A stretch of DNA of 64,000 bases, from the NCBI RefSeq assembly GCF_013031245.1, contig NZ_WPZL01000007.1, positions 1 through 64,000 on the forward strand, read 5' to 3'. The notes under the pieces are model-generated. The model saw nothing but the letters and a program-made list of their open reading frames with translations. It was not told where the DNA came from and ran no database searches. The first letter of the stretch is position 1, and each line of letters starts with the position of its first letter. Shown here piece by piece: positions 43,011 to 52,243 of this stretch. This DNA is from Ruegeria lacuscaerulensis (lineage in GTDB: Bacteria > Pseudomonadota > Alphaproteobacteria > Rhodobacterales > Rhodobacteraceae). A program made the position numbers and the translations under genes.

Positions 43011-45929
43011 TCAGGTGACAGAGGTGGTTTTGTCGCGCCCGTCCGGTGTCAGCAGATGCCGCAACAGGGCGACCGGATGCGCTTTCAGGCTGAGGCGGGT
43101 AGCGACGTAATCCTCGACCACCTGCTCACCCAGTGTCATCTGCGGCAGGTACGCCTCGGGTTCGACCAGCGCCTCGCCCTCCAGATCCTGTGAGAACAGA
43201 GGCAGTGGTTTGGCGGTGGCGATCGCCTTGGCCTGCCACAAGGCATCGCGCCGGGTCAGATCGCAGGCGGCAAAGGCATCGGCCTCGGCCAGCCGTTCAA
43301 TCACCGACGGCCCCAGCCCGGCGCGGCGCCAGACATCATCGACCTGATGGTAGCCATTGCCGCGCGCGGCGGTCAGCCAACTGGCATCCTCTTCGCTCAG
43401 CCCCTTGATCTGGCGAAAGCCCAGCCGCAGGGCCAACCCGCCCTGGCCGTCAGGCTCCATCACATTGTCCCAGAAGCTGGCATTGATGCAGACCGGGCGC
43501 ACCCGCACCCCGTGCTCGCGGGCATCCCGCACGATTTGCGCCGGGGCGTAGAACCCCATCGGCTGCGAGTTCAGCAGGGCGCAGGCAAAGATGCCGGGGT
43601 GATGGCATTTGATCCAGGCCGAGGCATAGACCAGCAGCGCAAAGCTCGCCGCGTGGCTTTCGGGGAAACCGTATGAGCCGAAGCCTTCGATCTGCGAAAA
43701 ACAGCGCTCGGCAAAATCATCCTTATAGCCGTTGCGTTTCATTCCGCGCAGAAACAGCGCGCGGAACTCGCTGACATTGCCGTGCTTCTTGAAGGTCGCC
43801 AGCGAACGGCGCAGGCGGTCGGCCTGTTCCGGGGTGAAGTCCGCGCCGACAATGGCGATCTGCATCGCCTGCTCCTGAAACAGCGGCACGCCCAGCGTCT
43901 TTCCCAGTACCTCGCCCAGTTCGTCCGAGGGGAAGCTGACCTCCTCCTCGCCATTGCGGCGGCGGATATAGGGGTGGACCATGTCGCCCTGAATGGGGCC
44001 GGGACGGATGATGGCGACTTCAATCACCAGATCATAGAAATTGCGCGGCCGCATACGGGGCAGAAAGTTCATCTGCGCCCGGCTTTCCACCTGAAACACG
44101 CCAACCGAGTCGGCCTTGCAGAGCATGTCATAGACCGTTGGATCCTCGGGCGGCAGGGTGGCCAGCGTGTATTGGGTCTGATGGTGCTGCCCGATCAGAT
44201 CGAACGCCTTGCGGATGCAGGTGAGCATCCCGAGGCTCAGCACATCGACTTTGAGGATGCCAAGGCTGTCGATGTCGTCCTTGTCCCAGCAGATGACCGT
44301 GCGGTCCTCCATCGTGGCGTTTTCGATGGGAACAAGTTCGTCCAGCCGCCCCTCGGTGATGATGAAGCCGCCGACATGTTGCGAGAGGTGGCGGGGAAAG
44401 CCGTCTATCTCATAGACCAGCATTAGAGTCTGTTTCAGGCGCCGATCCTCGGGATCAAGGCCAATTTCGCGCATCCGTTGGGCTTCAAGGCCCGAGGCTG
44501 AGAAGAAGCCCCAGAGCTGTGACGAGAGCGCCGAGATGGTATCTTCGGTCAGGCCCATGGCGCGGCCGACCTCGCGGATGGCGCGCTTGCCGCGGTAATG
44601 CACGACTGTCGCGCAGAGGCCTGCGCGTTCCCGTCCATAGCGGTCGTAGATATGCTGGATCACCTCCTCGCGGCGTTCGTGTTCGAAATCCACGTCGATA
44701 TCGGGTGGCTCGTCGCGCGCCTCAGAGACGAAGCGTTCGAACACCATGGTGCCCATCTCGGGGCTGACCTCGGTGATGCCGAGGCAGAAACAGACCACCG
44801 AATTGGCCGCCGAGCCGCGCCCCTGGCAGAGGATATCGCGCGAGCGGGCGAATTTCACGATGTCGCGGACGGTCAGGAAATAGGGTTCGTATTTCAGCTT
44901 GCCGATCAGGGCGAGCTCATGCGCCAGCATCTTTTTGACTTTCTCCGACGCGCCCGCCGGATAGCGCCAGTGCAGCCCTTCCTGTGCCAGACGATGCAGG
45001 CGTTGGGTCGGAGTTTCCTGTTCGCTGCCCTCGCTGGGATATTCGTAGCGAAGCTCATCCAGCGAGAATTTGAGCTGTTCGCTGAGGGCGTGAGCGCGGG
45101 TAACGGCCCCCTCATGGCCTTTGAATATTCGCAGCATTTCCGATTCCGAACGCAGGCGTTGTTCGCCATTGGCCAGCGCCTCGCGGCCCAGCTCATCGAC
45201 TTTGCGGCGCAGGCGGATGGCGGTCACCACATCCCCCAGCTTGCGGCGGGCACCGTGGTGCATCAGCGGCGTGGCGCTGGCGATCGTAGGGATGTCGAGT
45301 TGCTTCGACTCAGCCTCTAATAAAGGGAAATATGTAGTGTCTGCGCCATCATACCGGGGATGCATCAGCAGATGCATCCGCCCGGCAAAGCGGCGCGTCA
45401 GCTGATCTGCCTGTGTCCGCCACGCGTCCGCGCCGCCCGGAGACCGGGCCGTTTGTGGCCAGAGCAGCAGGTGGAGACCGTCAGAGAATTCCAGCAGATC
45501 CGACAGGTGCAGGATGCAGTCGCCCTTCTCGGCGCGCAGGCGGCCCTTGGACAGGATGCGGCACAGATTGGCCCACCCCTGCCGGTTCAGGGGCAGGGCG
45601 GTGACAGTGGGCGCATCGGTAAAGATCAGCCTTGCCGCCGGGATCAGGCGCGGCACCGCGTGGATCGGGTAAGAGGGTGGTTTCGGGATGTGATCGGGGC
45701 AGGGCGGGCCGATCGAGGTATTCTGCGCCTCCCACTCCAGCCGTTCGCGCACCTTGCGGGCGATCTCGCGTCCTTGGGTATGGGCACGGACGATCCCGGC
45801 GACCGAATTGTCATCGGCAATTGCGATGGCGGGCAGGCCCAGGGTGACGGCACGCTCCATATACTCCTCGGGGTGGGAGGCCCCGGTGAGGAAGGTGAAA
45901 TTCGACGTGATCGACAGTTCGGCATACAT
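43011..45929 (-). CDS. dnaE2: Error-prone DNA polymerase DnaE2 (ImuC)
   Basis: A 972-residue C-family polymerase of the SOS mutasome. It has an N-terminal PHP-like domain (YAELSITSNFTFLTGASHPEE), the catalytic acidic motif PPDIDVDFEHERR, GRGSAANSVVCFCLGI in the palm, the finger region and the helix-hairpin-helix FGSYGFPESHAASFALLVYASAWIKCHHP. It ends about 25 residues after LGEQVVEDYVATRLSLKAHPVALLR. Typical DnaE2 of 1,070-1,090 residues continues with an OB-fold domain, so about 100 residues are missing. The polymerase core appears complete. A LexA box lies 16 nt upstream. Confidence 0.93.
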   Translation of the reverse strand: MYAELSITSNFTFLTGASHPEEYMERAVTLGLPAIAIADDNSVAGIVRAHTQGREIARKVRERLEWEAQNTSIGPPCPDHIPKPPSYPIHAVPRLIPAARLIFTDAPTVTALPLNRQGWANLCRILSKGRLRAEKGDCILHLSDLLEFSDGLHLLLWPQTARSPGGADAWRTQADQLTRRFAGRMHLLMHPRYDGADTTYFPLLEAESKQLDIPTIASATPLMHHGARRKLGDVVTAIRLRRKVDELGREALANGEQRLRSESEMLRIFKGHEGAVTRAHALSEQLKFSLDELRYEYPSEGSEQETPTQRLHRLAQEGLHWRYPAGASEKVKKMLAHELALIGKLKYEPYFLTVRDIVKFARSRDILCQGRGSAANSVVCFCLGITEVSPEMGTMVFERFVSEARDEPPDIDVDFEHERREEVIQHIYDRYGRERAGLCATVVHYRGKRAIREVGRAMGLTEDTISALSSQLWGFFSASGLEAQRMREIGLDPEDRRLKQTLMLVYEIDGFPRHLSQHVGGFIITEGRLDELVPIENATMEDRTVICWDKDDIDSLGILKVDVLSLGMLTCIRKAFDLIGQHHQTQYTLATLPPEDPTVYDMLCKADSVGVFQVESRAQMNFLPRMRPRNFYDLVIEVAIIRPGPIQGDMVHPYIRRRNGEEEVSFPSDELGEVLGKTLGVPLFQEQAMQIAIVGADFTPEQADRLRRSLATFKKHGNVSEFRALFLRGMKRNGYKDDFAERCFSQIEGFGSYGFPESHAASFALLVYASAWIKCHHPGIFACALLNSQPMGFYAPAQIVRDAREHGVRVRPVCINASFWDNVMEPDGQGGLALRLGFRQIKGLSEEDASWLTAARGNGYHQVDDVWRRAGLGPSVIERLAEADAFAACDLTRRDALWQAKAIATAKPLPLFSQDLEGEALVEPEAYLPQMTLGEQVVEDYVATRLSLKAHPVALLRHLLTPDGRDKTTSVT

Positions 45930-45945
45930 GACGATTCCCTATTAT

Positions 45946-45960
45946 ATTCACGTTTTGTTC
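45946..45960. promoter_or_regulatory. LexA box upstream of dnaE2 (one mismatch)
   Basis: ATTC-ACGTTTT-GTTC matches GTTC-N7-GTTC at 7 of 8 positions and lies 16 nt before the dnaE2 start. It is placed like the imuB box. The divergent DUF1203 gene starts 89 bp away. Confidence 0.7.
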
Positions 45961-46048
45961 TTTTTCGAGTCCTTTGCGCATTGCGCAGGAAACGGGTCGT
46001 CAGGATCCGCGGCAGCGGGCATGTTCACGGCAAGGAAGGAGACCCGAG

Positions 46049-46513
46049 ATGTTTAAGATCACTGCTTTGCCCACCGAAGAGGTGCGCGCCCTTCAGGCCG
46101 GTGCGCCGGATGCCTATGGCGCCGCGCCCGAGCGCGCTGTTTCCACGGGGGCAGGCAATCCCTGCCGCCATTGTTTGCGAAACATTCCCGAGGGTGACGA
46201 GATGCTGATATTGGCACATCGGCCTTTTTTAGAGACACATCCTTATGCCGAAACCGGTCCAATCTTTCTATGCGCCACCCCATGCGAGCGGTACGAGGGC
46301 GAACAGTTGCCAGAGATCCTGATCTCTTCCTCGGATTATCTGATTAAAGGATATGGATCGGATGACCGGATCGTCTATGGCACCGGCGCGATCACACCCA
46401 CCGATCAGATTGAAGCTTCTGTCAGGAGTATATTTGCGCGTCCGGACGTGTCCTACATTCACGTCCGGTCCGCGCGAAACAACTGCTATCAGGCAAGAAT
46501 CGACCGCACCTAA
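46049..46513 (+). CDS. DUF1203 family protein
   Basis: A 154-residue cytoplasmic protein. The family pattern is visible: ALPTEEVRALQAG, the cysteine motif NPCRHCLRNIPEGDEMLILAHRPF, and GPIFLCATPCERY. The function is unknown; the CxxC pair could bind metal. GGAG is 7 nt before the ATG at 46049. It is divergent from dnaE2 and shares the intergenic LexA box, so SOS control is possible. Its stop overlaps that of the convergent ABC ATPase. Confidence 0.85.
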   Translation: MFKITALPTEEVRALQAGAPDAYGAAPERAVSTGAGNPCRHCLRNIPEGDEMLILAHRPFLETHPYAETGPIFLCATPCERYEGEQLPEILISSSDYLIKGYGSDDRIVYGTGAITPTDQIEASVRSIFARPDVSYIHVRSARNNCYQARIDRT

Positions 46514-47535
46514 AGCTTGACCCGGTGCATGCCCCGGCGCGGCTTGGTCTGATCATCTGTCGGCAGATCGTCCGCCCGGGCAGAGGTGAGCGCGAGGAAT
46601 ACGTCCTCGAGGTCGGCCTCAGCGGTGCGAACGTCGCGAATGCGGATGCCAACCTGACGGACGGATTCCAGAACCTGTTCGGCGCTGGTCTGCGTGCTGC
46701 GATACCGCAGTATCAAATTGCCATCATCCTGCAGCGCGGCCTCGACACCTTCAGTCACGGGCAGATTCGAAACGGGGCTGTCCGGAGCAATCACCATAGT
46801 CCGGCTGTCCATACGGCTCAGCAGGTTGGCGGTGCTGTCCTGCGCGATCTTCTCGCCGTGGTTGATGATGGCGATCTCGTCACACATTTCCTGTGCTTCT
46901 TCCAGGTAATGGGTGGTCAGGATGATGGTCATGCCCTGTTCGTTCAGCTTGCGCACATTGGTCCAGAGCATCTGGCGCAGTTCGATATCCACACCCGCTG
47001 TGGGTTCGTCCAGAACCAGCACCTTGGGATGATGCACCAGCGCTTTGGCCAGCAACAACCGCCGCCGCATGCCGCCCGATAAGGTGCGCGCGTAGGCCTC
47101 GGCCTTGTCGCTGAGGCCAACCAGTTCGAGAATCTCGTCGCTGCGGCGTTCTGATTTCGGCACGCCGTAGAGGCCCGCTTGAACCTCGAGCGCGCCGCGA
47201 GGAGTGAAGAACGGGTCGAGATTCAGTTCCTGCGGCATCACACCAATGGCAGCGCGCGACTGACGGGGATCCTTATCCTGGTCGAACCCCCAGATCGACA
47301 CGTTACCGGACGATTTCACAACCAATCCGGCCAGAATGTTGATCAGGGTCGATTTCCCCGCCCCGTTCGGACCAAGCAACCCGAAAACCGACCCGCGCGG
47401 TACTGTCAGATCTATGCCCTTCAGCGCGTGCTTCTCGGGCTGGCCCTTGCTGCCCCGATAGGCCTTGTGCAGCCCGTCGATCCTGATTGCCGCATCACGC
47501 ATGTGACCCTTGCCCCCGGTTTGCTCATCGCTCAT
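46510..47535 (-). CDS. ABC-2-type transporter ATP-binding protein
   Basis: A 341-residue ATPase. Walker A is GPNGAGKSTLINIL, signature LSGGMRRRLLLAKALVHHP, Walker B KVLVLDEPTAGVD, followed by TTHYLEEAQEMCDEIAIINHG. The C-terminal extension fits CcmA/multidrug ABC-2 exporters. The ATG at 47535 is chosen, with AGGTG upstream; the frame opens much earlier but upstream sequence is not protein-like. No permease is adjacent, so the partner must be elsewhere. Confidence 0.87.
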   Translation of the reverse strand: MSDEQTGGKGHMRDAAIRIDGLHKAYRGSKGQPEKHALKGIDLTVPRGSVFGLLGPNGAGKSTLINILAGLVVKSSGNVSIWGFDQDKDPRQSRAAIGVMPQELNLDPFFTPRGALEVQAGLYGVPKSERRSDEILELVGLSDKAEAYARTLSGGMRRRLLLAKALVHHPKVLVLDEPTAGVDIELRQMLWTNVRKLNEQGMTIILTTHYLEEAQEMCDEIAIINHGEKIAQDSTANLLSRMDSRTMVIAPDSPVSNLPVTEGVEAALQDDGNLILRYRSTQTSAEQVLESVRQVGIRIRDVRTAEADLEDVFLALTSARADDLPTDDQTKPRRGMHRVKL

Positions 47536-47589
47536 AAACGCACCTAATACATGCCCGCGAGGCCGACAACCAAAGAAGGATCGCCAGCC

Positions 47590-47769
47590 GTGACACTTGA
47601 TGCGCCGGAAACCAAGATCGTCGAAACCGCCCGTGTCGCCTGTGACGGCGGCGAAGGTGCATTGGGTCATCCGCGCGTCTGGTTGCAGATTCCGGAGGAT
47701 GCCGGCTGGGTCGAGTGCCCTTATTGCGACTGCAAATATGTGCTGACTGGGCATGAGGCGGACGCCTGA
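47590..47769 (+). CDS. Zinc-finger CHCC domain protein (NDUFS6-like)
   Basis: A 59-residue protein with the zf-CHCC pattern: ACDGG, GHPRVWL and VECPYCDCKYVL, giving Cys-His-Cys-Cys ligands. It resembles the mitochondrial complex I accessory subunit NDUFS6 C-terminus. The GTG at 47590 after AAGGA fits the usual family N-terminus; an ATG at 47551 would add 13 residues. It is divergent from the ABC ATPase and upstream of polA. Confidence 0.83.
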   Translation: MTLDAPETKIVETARVACDGGEGALGHPRVWLQIPEDAGWVECPYCDCKYVLTGHEADA

Positions 47770-47896
47770 GTGCCTGTGACCTGAATTGGGTCGTGAGTAT
47801 TTTTGAAAAGATGAAGATTGTAGCCTTGGTTCGGGTGGTTCTGTTGCGTCACCCGTGCCATTAGTGATTTCGGATGAGATCGAGAAAGGGCGCGCT

Positions 47897-50698
47897 ATGA
47901 CTACGAGTTTCGGAAAAGGCTGTCATTTGCACCTGATCGATGGATCAGCCTTTATTTTTCGGGCCTACCACGCGCTGCCTCCGCTGACACGGAAATCCGA
48001 CGGGCTGCCAATCGGTGCCGTTTCCGGCTTTTGCAACATGCTGCAGAAATATGTCGAAGGAAACGCGGGTCCGGATGCGCCGACCCATGTGGCGGTGATC
48101 TTCGATAAGGGCTCGCACACGTTCCGCAATGATTTGTACGATCTGTACAAAGCCAACCGCGAGGCGATGCCCGAGGACCTGCGCCCGCAGATGCCGCTGA
48201 CACGCGAGGCGACGATAGCCTTCAACATCGCCTGCAAAGAGCTCGAAGGGTATGAGGCCGACGACATCATTGCAACCCTGGCGGTTCAGGCGCGTGAGGC
48301 CGGAGGGCGTGTGACCATCGTCAGTTCCGACAAGGACCTGATGCAGCTGGTCGGAGATGGCGTCGAGATGTTGGATGCGATGAAGAATAAACGCATCGAC
48401 CGCGACGGGGTATTCGAGAAATTTGGTGTGGGCCCTGAACGCGTGGTGGATGTGCAGGCGCTGGCGGGCGACAGCGTCGATAACGTTCCGGGCGCTCCGG
48501 GCATCGGTGTCAAAACCGCAGCCTTGCTGATCAACGAATATGGCGACCTGGAAACGCTGCTGGACCGCGCCGAAGAGATCAAACAGCCCAAGCGTCGTCA
48601 GACCCTGATCGAAAAGCGCGATCAGATCGAGCTGTCGAAAAAGCTGGTGCAACTGGATGAGCAAACGCCTCTGGACTTCACGCTGGACGATCTTGAAGTG
48701 AAAGACCCCGAGCCGGAAACGCTGCTAGGATTTCTGGCTGAAATGGAGTTCCGCACCCTGACCAAGCGGATTGCGGATAAGCTGGGAGCTGAGGCGCCAG
48801 TTATCGCCGACGCGCCCGCACCTGTCGCCGAAGAGGAAGAGGCCGAAGCCATCCCGTTCGATGCGTCAAATTACGAATGCGTGCGCGACGCGGCGGCTCT
48901 GCAAAAATGGATCGATCAGGCCTACGAGCGTGGCTGGGCGGCTGTGGATACCGAAACAACCGGTCTGAACGAGATGATCGCCGATCTGGTCGGTATCTCG
49001 CTGTCGGTCGAACCGGGCGAGGCTTGTTACATCCCCCTGACCCACCGCGATGGCGCAAGCGATGATCTGTTCGGGTCGGATGCGCTAAGCGAAGGGCAAA
49101 TGCCTGTGGACGAGGCTCTAACACTGCTGAAACCCATGTTCGAGGACCCGTCGGTCCTGAAGATCGGGCAGAACATGAAATATGATGCCAAGATCTTTGC
49201 GCGTTACGGCATAGACGTGGCCCCGATCGACGACACGATGCTGATGTCCTATGCGATGCATGGCGGTGAACACGGACATGGCATGGACACGTTGTCCGAA
49301 CGCTATCTGAACCACACACCGATCCCGATCAAGCCGTTGTTGGGTTCGGGCAAATCGGCGATCACCTTCGACAAGGTGCCGATTGACGAGGCCACGGCTT
49401 ACGCTGCCGAGGATGCCGATATCACACTGCGGTTGTGGAAACTGTTCAAACCGCAACTGCATCAGGTACAGGTGACGACGGTCTATGAAACCCTGGAGCG
49501 TCCGCTTGTGCCGGTTCTGGCCGAGATGGAGATGCATGGCATCAAGGTCGACCGCGATGTGCTGTCTCGCATGTCCAACGCGTTCGCGCAAAAAATGGCC
49601 GGGTTAGAGGCCGAAATTCACGAGCTGGCGGGTGAGAATTTCAACGTTGGTTCACCCGCGCAGCTGGGTGAGATCCTGTTCGACAAGATGGGGCTGGAAG
49701 GCGGTAAGAAAGGCAAAACCGGGAAGTACTCGACCGGGGCGGATATTTTAGAAGACCTGGCGACTGAGCACGAGTTGCCGCGCCGGGTGCTGGATTGGCG
49801 GCAACTGTCCAAGCTGAAGTCGACTTATACGGATGCGCTGCAAACCCATATCAATCCCGACACCGGTCGGGTGCATACGTCTTATTCAATCACCGGTGCC
49901 AACACTGGACGCTTGGCCTCGACCGATCCGAACCTGCAAAACATCCCCGTGCGCACCGAAGAAGGGCGGCGCATTCGTGAGGCGTTCATCGCCGAGCCGG
50001 GAAATGTGCTGGTCAGCCTCGACTATAGCCAGATCGAGCTGCGGATTCTGGCGCATATTGCCGACATTCAGGCTCTGAAACAGGCATTTTCGGATGGGCT
50101 GGACATTCACGCCATGACCGCGTCCGAGATGTTCGATGTGCCGCTGGACGAGATGACTCCGGATATCCGCCGTCAGGCCAAGGCGATCAACTTTGGTGTG
50201 ATCTATGGCATCTCGGGCTTTGGTCTGGCGCGCAACCTGCGCATCCCGCGGGCCGAGGCGCAAGGGTTCATCGACCGCTATTTCGAGCGCTTCCCCGGCA
50301 TTCGCCGCTATATGGATGACACTGTCGCTTTCGCCAAAGAGCATGGCTATGTACAGACTCTGTTCGGGCGCAAAATTCACACGCCCGAAATTAACGCCAA
50401 AGGTCCTCATGCAGGGTTTTCGCGCCGGGCGGCGATCAACGCGCCGATTCAGGGCACGGCGGCAGACGTGATCCGGCGCGCGATGGTGCGGATGCCGGAC
50501 GCGATCAATGGTCTGCCAGCCAAGATGCTGCTGCAGGTGCATGACGAACTGTTGTTCGAAGTGGCAGAGGATTCCGTGGATCAGGTGATCGGTGTGGCGC
50601 GGGACGTGATGGAAGGTGCGTCGGACCCGGCGGTCAAGCTGGACGTCAAGCTGAGCGTGGATGCCGGGCAGGGCGCCAACTGGGCCGAGGCGCACTAG
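47897..50698 (+). CDS. polA: DNA polymerase I
   Basis: A 933-residue protein with three domains. The 5'-3' exonuclease (residues 1-290) has LIDGSAFIFRAYHALPPL and YEADDIIATLA. The 3'-5' exonuclease (about 320-500) retains its acidic residues in AVDTETTGL, KIGQNMKYDAKIF and YAAEDADITLRLW, so proofreading should work. The polymerase (about 540-933) has motif A SLDYSQIELRILAHI, motif B RRQAKAINFGVIYGIS and motif C QVHDELLFEV. The ATG at 47897 has AAAGGG upstream. It fills gaps in repair and Okazaki processing. Confidence 0.97.
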   Translation: MTTSFGKGCHLHLIDGSAFIFRAYHALPPLTRKSDGLPIGAVSGFCNMLQKYVEGNAGPDAPTHVAVIFDKGSHTFRNDLYDLYKANREAMPEDLRPQMPLTREATIAFNIACKELEGYEADDIIATLAVQAREAGGRVTIVSSDKDLMQLVGDGVEMLDAMKNKRIDRDGVFEKFGVGPERVVDVQALAGDSVDNVPGAPGIGVKTAALLINEYGDLETLLDRAEEIKQPKRRQTLIEKRDQIELSKKLVQLDEQTPLDFTLDDLEVKDPEPETLLGFLAEMEFRTLTKRIADKLGAEAPVIADAPAPVAEEEEAEAIPFDASNYECVRDAAALQKWIDQAYERGWAAVDTETTGLNEMIADLVGISLSVEPGEACYIPLTHRDGASDDLFGSDALSEGQMPVDEALTLLKPMFEDPSVLKIGQNMKYDAKIFARYGIDVAPIDDTMLMSYAMHGGEHGHGMDTLSERYLNHTPIPIKPLLGSGKSAITFDKVPIDEATAYAAEDADITLRLWKLFKPQLHQVQVTTVYETLERPLVPVLAEMEMHGIKVDRDVLSRMSNAFAQKMAGLEAEIHELAGENFNVGSPAQLGEILFDKMGLEGGKKGKTGKYSTGADILEDLATEHELPRRVLDWRQLSKLKSTYTDALQTHINPDTGRVHTSYSITGANTGRLASTDPNLQNIPVRTEEGRRIREAFIAEPGNVLVSLDYSQIELRILAHIADIQALKQAFSDGLDIHAMTASEMFDVPLDEMTPDIRRQAKAINFGVIYGISGFGLARNLRIPRAEAQGFIDRYFERFPGIRRYMDDTVAFAKEHGYVQTLFGRKIHTPEINAKGPHAGFSRRAAINAPIQGTAADVIRRAMVRMPDAINGLPAKMLLQVHDELLFEVAEDSVDQVIGVARDVMEGASDPAVKLDVKLSVDAGQGANWAEAH

Positions 50699-50749
50699 GG
50701 ACGGCTCTGCGCATCAAGCCCGGCGGGCTCGCTTCGCAGCGGGTCAGCC

Positions 50750-50974
50750 CTATGGTCTGACCCAGCCTTCGACCATACGTTTGACAGTGGGGCCGAGAGT
50801 TAAGATCACGGTGAACGCGATGGGCCAGCTAAAGGCCCAGGATGCCATCCAGTCACCGAGCGTATTAGGGCCAAACCCCACCGCTTTGACAGTGGCAATA
50901 CCGGTGACGATACAGGACATCAGGCCGGACATGATCAGGCCAAAGAGGGCGTGGGCAAAGCGGGCAGGGATCAT
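50750..50974 (-). CDS. DUF2798 family membrane protein
   Basis: A 74-residue inner-membrane protein with two helices: ALFGLIMSGLMSCIVTGIATVKAVG and WPIAFTVILTLGPTVKRMV. The pattern is typical of DUF2798. The function is unknown. It lies convergent with polA. Confidence 0.82.
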   Translation of the reverse strand: MIPARFAHALFGLIMSGLMSCIVTGIATVKAVGFGPNTLGDWMASWAFSWPIAFTVILTLGPTVKRMVEGWVRP

Positions 50975-51032
50975 TCGGGCATCCTCAAGGTCGCGATGCC
51001 CCGGTTTTAAATACTTTTTACGCGATTGCCAG

Positions 51033-51803
51033 TCAGGATCGGGCGAAGTGATGTCGCATCCAGCCCAGAGTTTCGGACGTGTGTGGTGTGGAAGGGGTGT
51101 ACTCGGCGCTGACCCAACCGGAATAGCCTGTGTCGTCCATGGCTGCGAACAGGCTCTCGAAATCCGTCGGTCCGCGCCCCGGTTCGGACCGGTCGGGGGC
51201 GGCCCCGATCTGGGCGTGGACGAACCTTGGGTGAAAACGCTGCCAAACCGTCAGCACGTCGCCGTGGATCATATGGGCGTGGAAGCTGTCAAATTGCAGG
51301 CCGACATTGGCGCGATCGACTCGGTCCAGAACTTCGACCGCCAGATCGTAATCGTTCAGGAAGTAGCCGGGCTGGGATAGGGTGTTGAGCGGTTCGATGG
51401 TGAATTGCTGCTGAGGCGCTGTGTCCGCTGCCCATTGCAGGTTTCGCACAAAGCAATCCAACGCATCCGGTCCCGAGGCATAGCCCGACATGATGTGGAT
51501 CAGTCGGGAGTGCAATACATCGGCATATCGCAGAACGCGGCGGATATCGGACTGAAACCGGGCCTCGCCCCCCGGGACGGCCGCATAACCTGGCTCGCCT
51601 CCCGTGTAATTCGGCGGCGGCGCATTGATCAGCACCAGTTCCAGCCCGTTGGCCAGCAGCGCGCGGCGGGTTTCTTTTGCGGCCAGTTCATAGGGGAACA
51701 GAATTTCGACGGCCTTGAACCCGGCCTCCGCCGCGGCCTGAAATCGTTCCAGATAGGGAAGCTCGGCAAAGAGCAGAGAGATATTGGCGGCGAATTTGGG
51801 CAT
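51033..51803 (-). CDS. hyi: Hydroxypyruvate isomerase family protein
   Basis: A 256-residue TIM-barrel sugar isomerase. Conserved positions are SLLFAELPYLERFQAAAEAGFKAVEILFPY, INAPPPNYTGGEPGYAAVPGGEARF, IEPLNTLSQPGYFLNDYDLAVEVLDRV, LQFDSFHAHMIHGD and VSAEYTPSTPH, containing the catalytic glutamates. It interconverts hydroxypyruvate and tartronate semialdehyde in glyoxylate metabolism. OtnI, a 2-oxo-tetronate isomerase, is a close alternative. No glyoxylate carboligase is adjacent. Confidence 0.88.
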   Translation of the reverse strand: MPKFAANISLLFAELPYLERFQAAAEAGFKAVEILFPYELAAKETRRALLANGLELVLINAPPPNYTGGEPGYAAVPGGEARFQSDIRRVLRYADVLHSRLIHIMSGYASGPDALDCFVRNLQWAADTAPQQQFTIEPLNTLSQPGYFLNDYDLAVEVLDRVDRANVGLQFDSFHAHMIHGDVLTVWQRFHPRFVHAQIGAAPDRSEPGRGPTDFESLFAAMDDTGYSGWVSAEYTPSTPHTSETLGWMRHHFARS

Positions 51804-52243
51804 GACCGGCCTCGGACAGTTGGTGGCCGGACCTTAGCCGCCGGGTGCTATCAGCGAAAGGGATCGAAAAGGACAGATTGTCGAAAATCGGCCATATTAT
51901 CCCACACAAATCAGAGCTGTTCGGATCATTGCGGCGAGTTTTTTCAACTGCGCCCGGCCGAAAAATGGTTTGAAAACGATGGTGCTGAGCCCGGACCTGT
52001 CCGTGGAATCGATGCCGGTGTATTAGGCTCTAGATTCCATGAGTCTCAGTCAGGTGCAGTTTATTTCAGCTGTTGGGAGGCTGGGCGTGGCGTTAACCCT
52101 ATTCCACACAAACGTCACGTCGTTCCACGTGATGGTGATCATGCTGGTCATGGGGGAGAACCGGAATTGAACCTGTGCGCTGGCGCCGAAATCTCTGCCT
52201 TTGCTGTGGTGCTGATAGGAGAACGGAAGCCGCCGCAACCGGC
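51804..52243. other. Noncoding region between hyi and DUF1285 gene
   Basis: About 440 bp with no supportable gene. A GGTTCAATTCC-like T-arm sequence on the minus strand is not part of a full tRNA. Confidence 0.5.

Noticed and set aside
52100..52230. Possible tRNA on the minus strand: T-arm-like GGTTCAATTCC followed by a CCCCCA
   Set aside because: No matching acceptor, D-arm or anticodon arm was found upstream.
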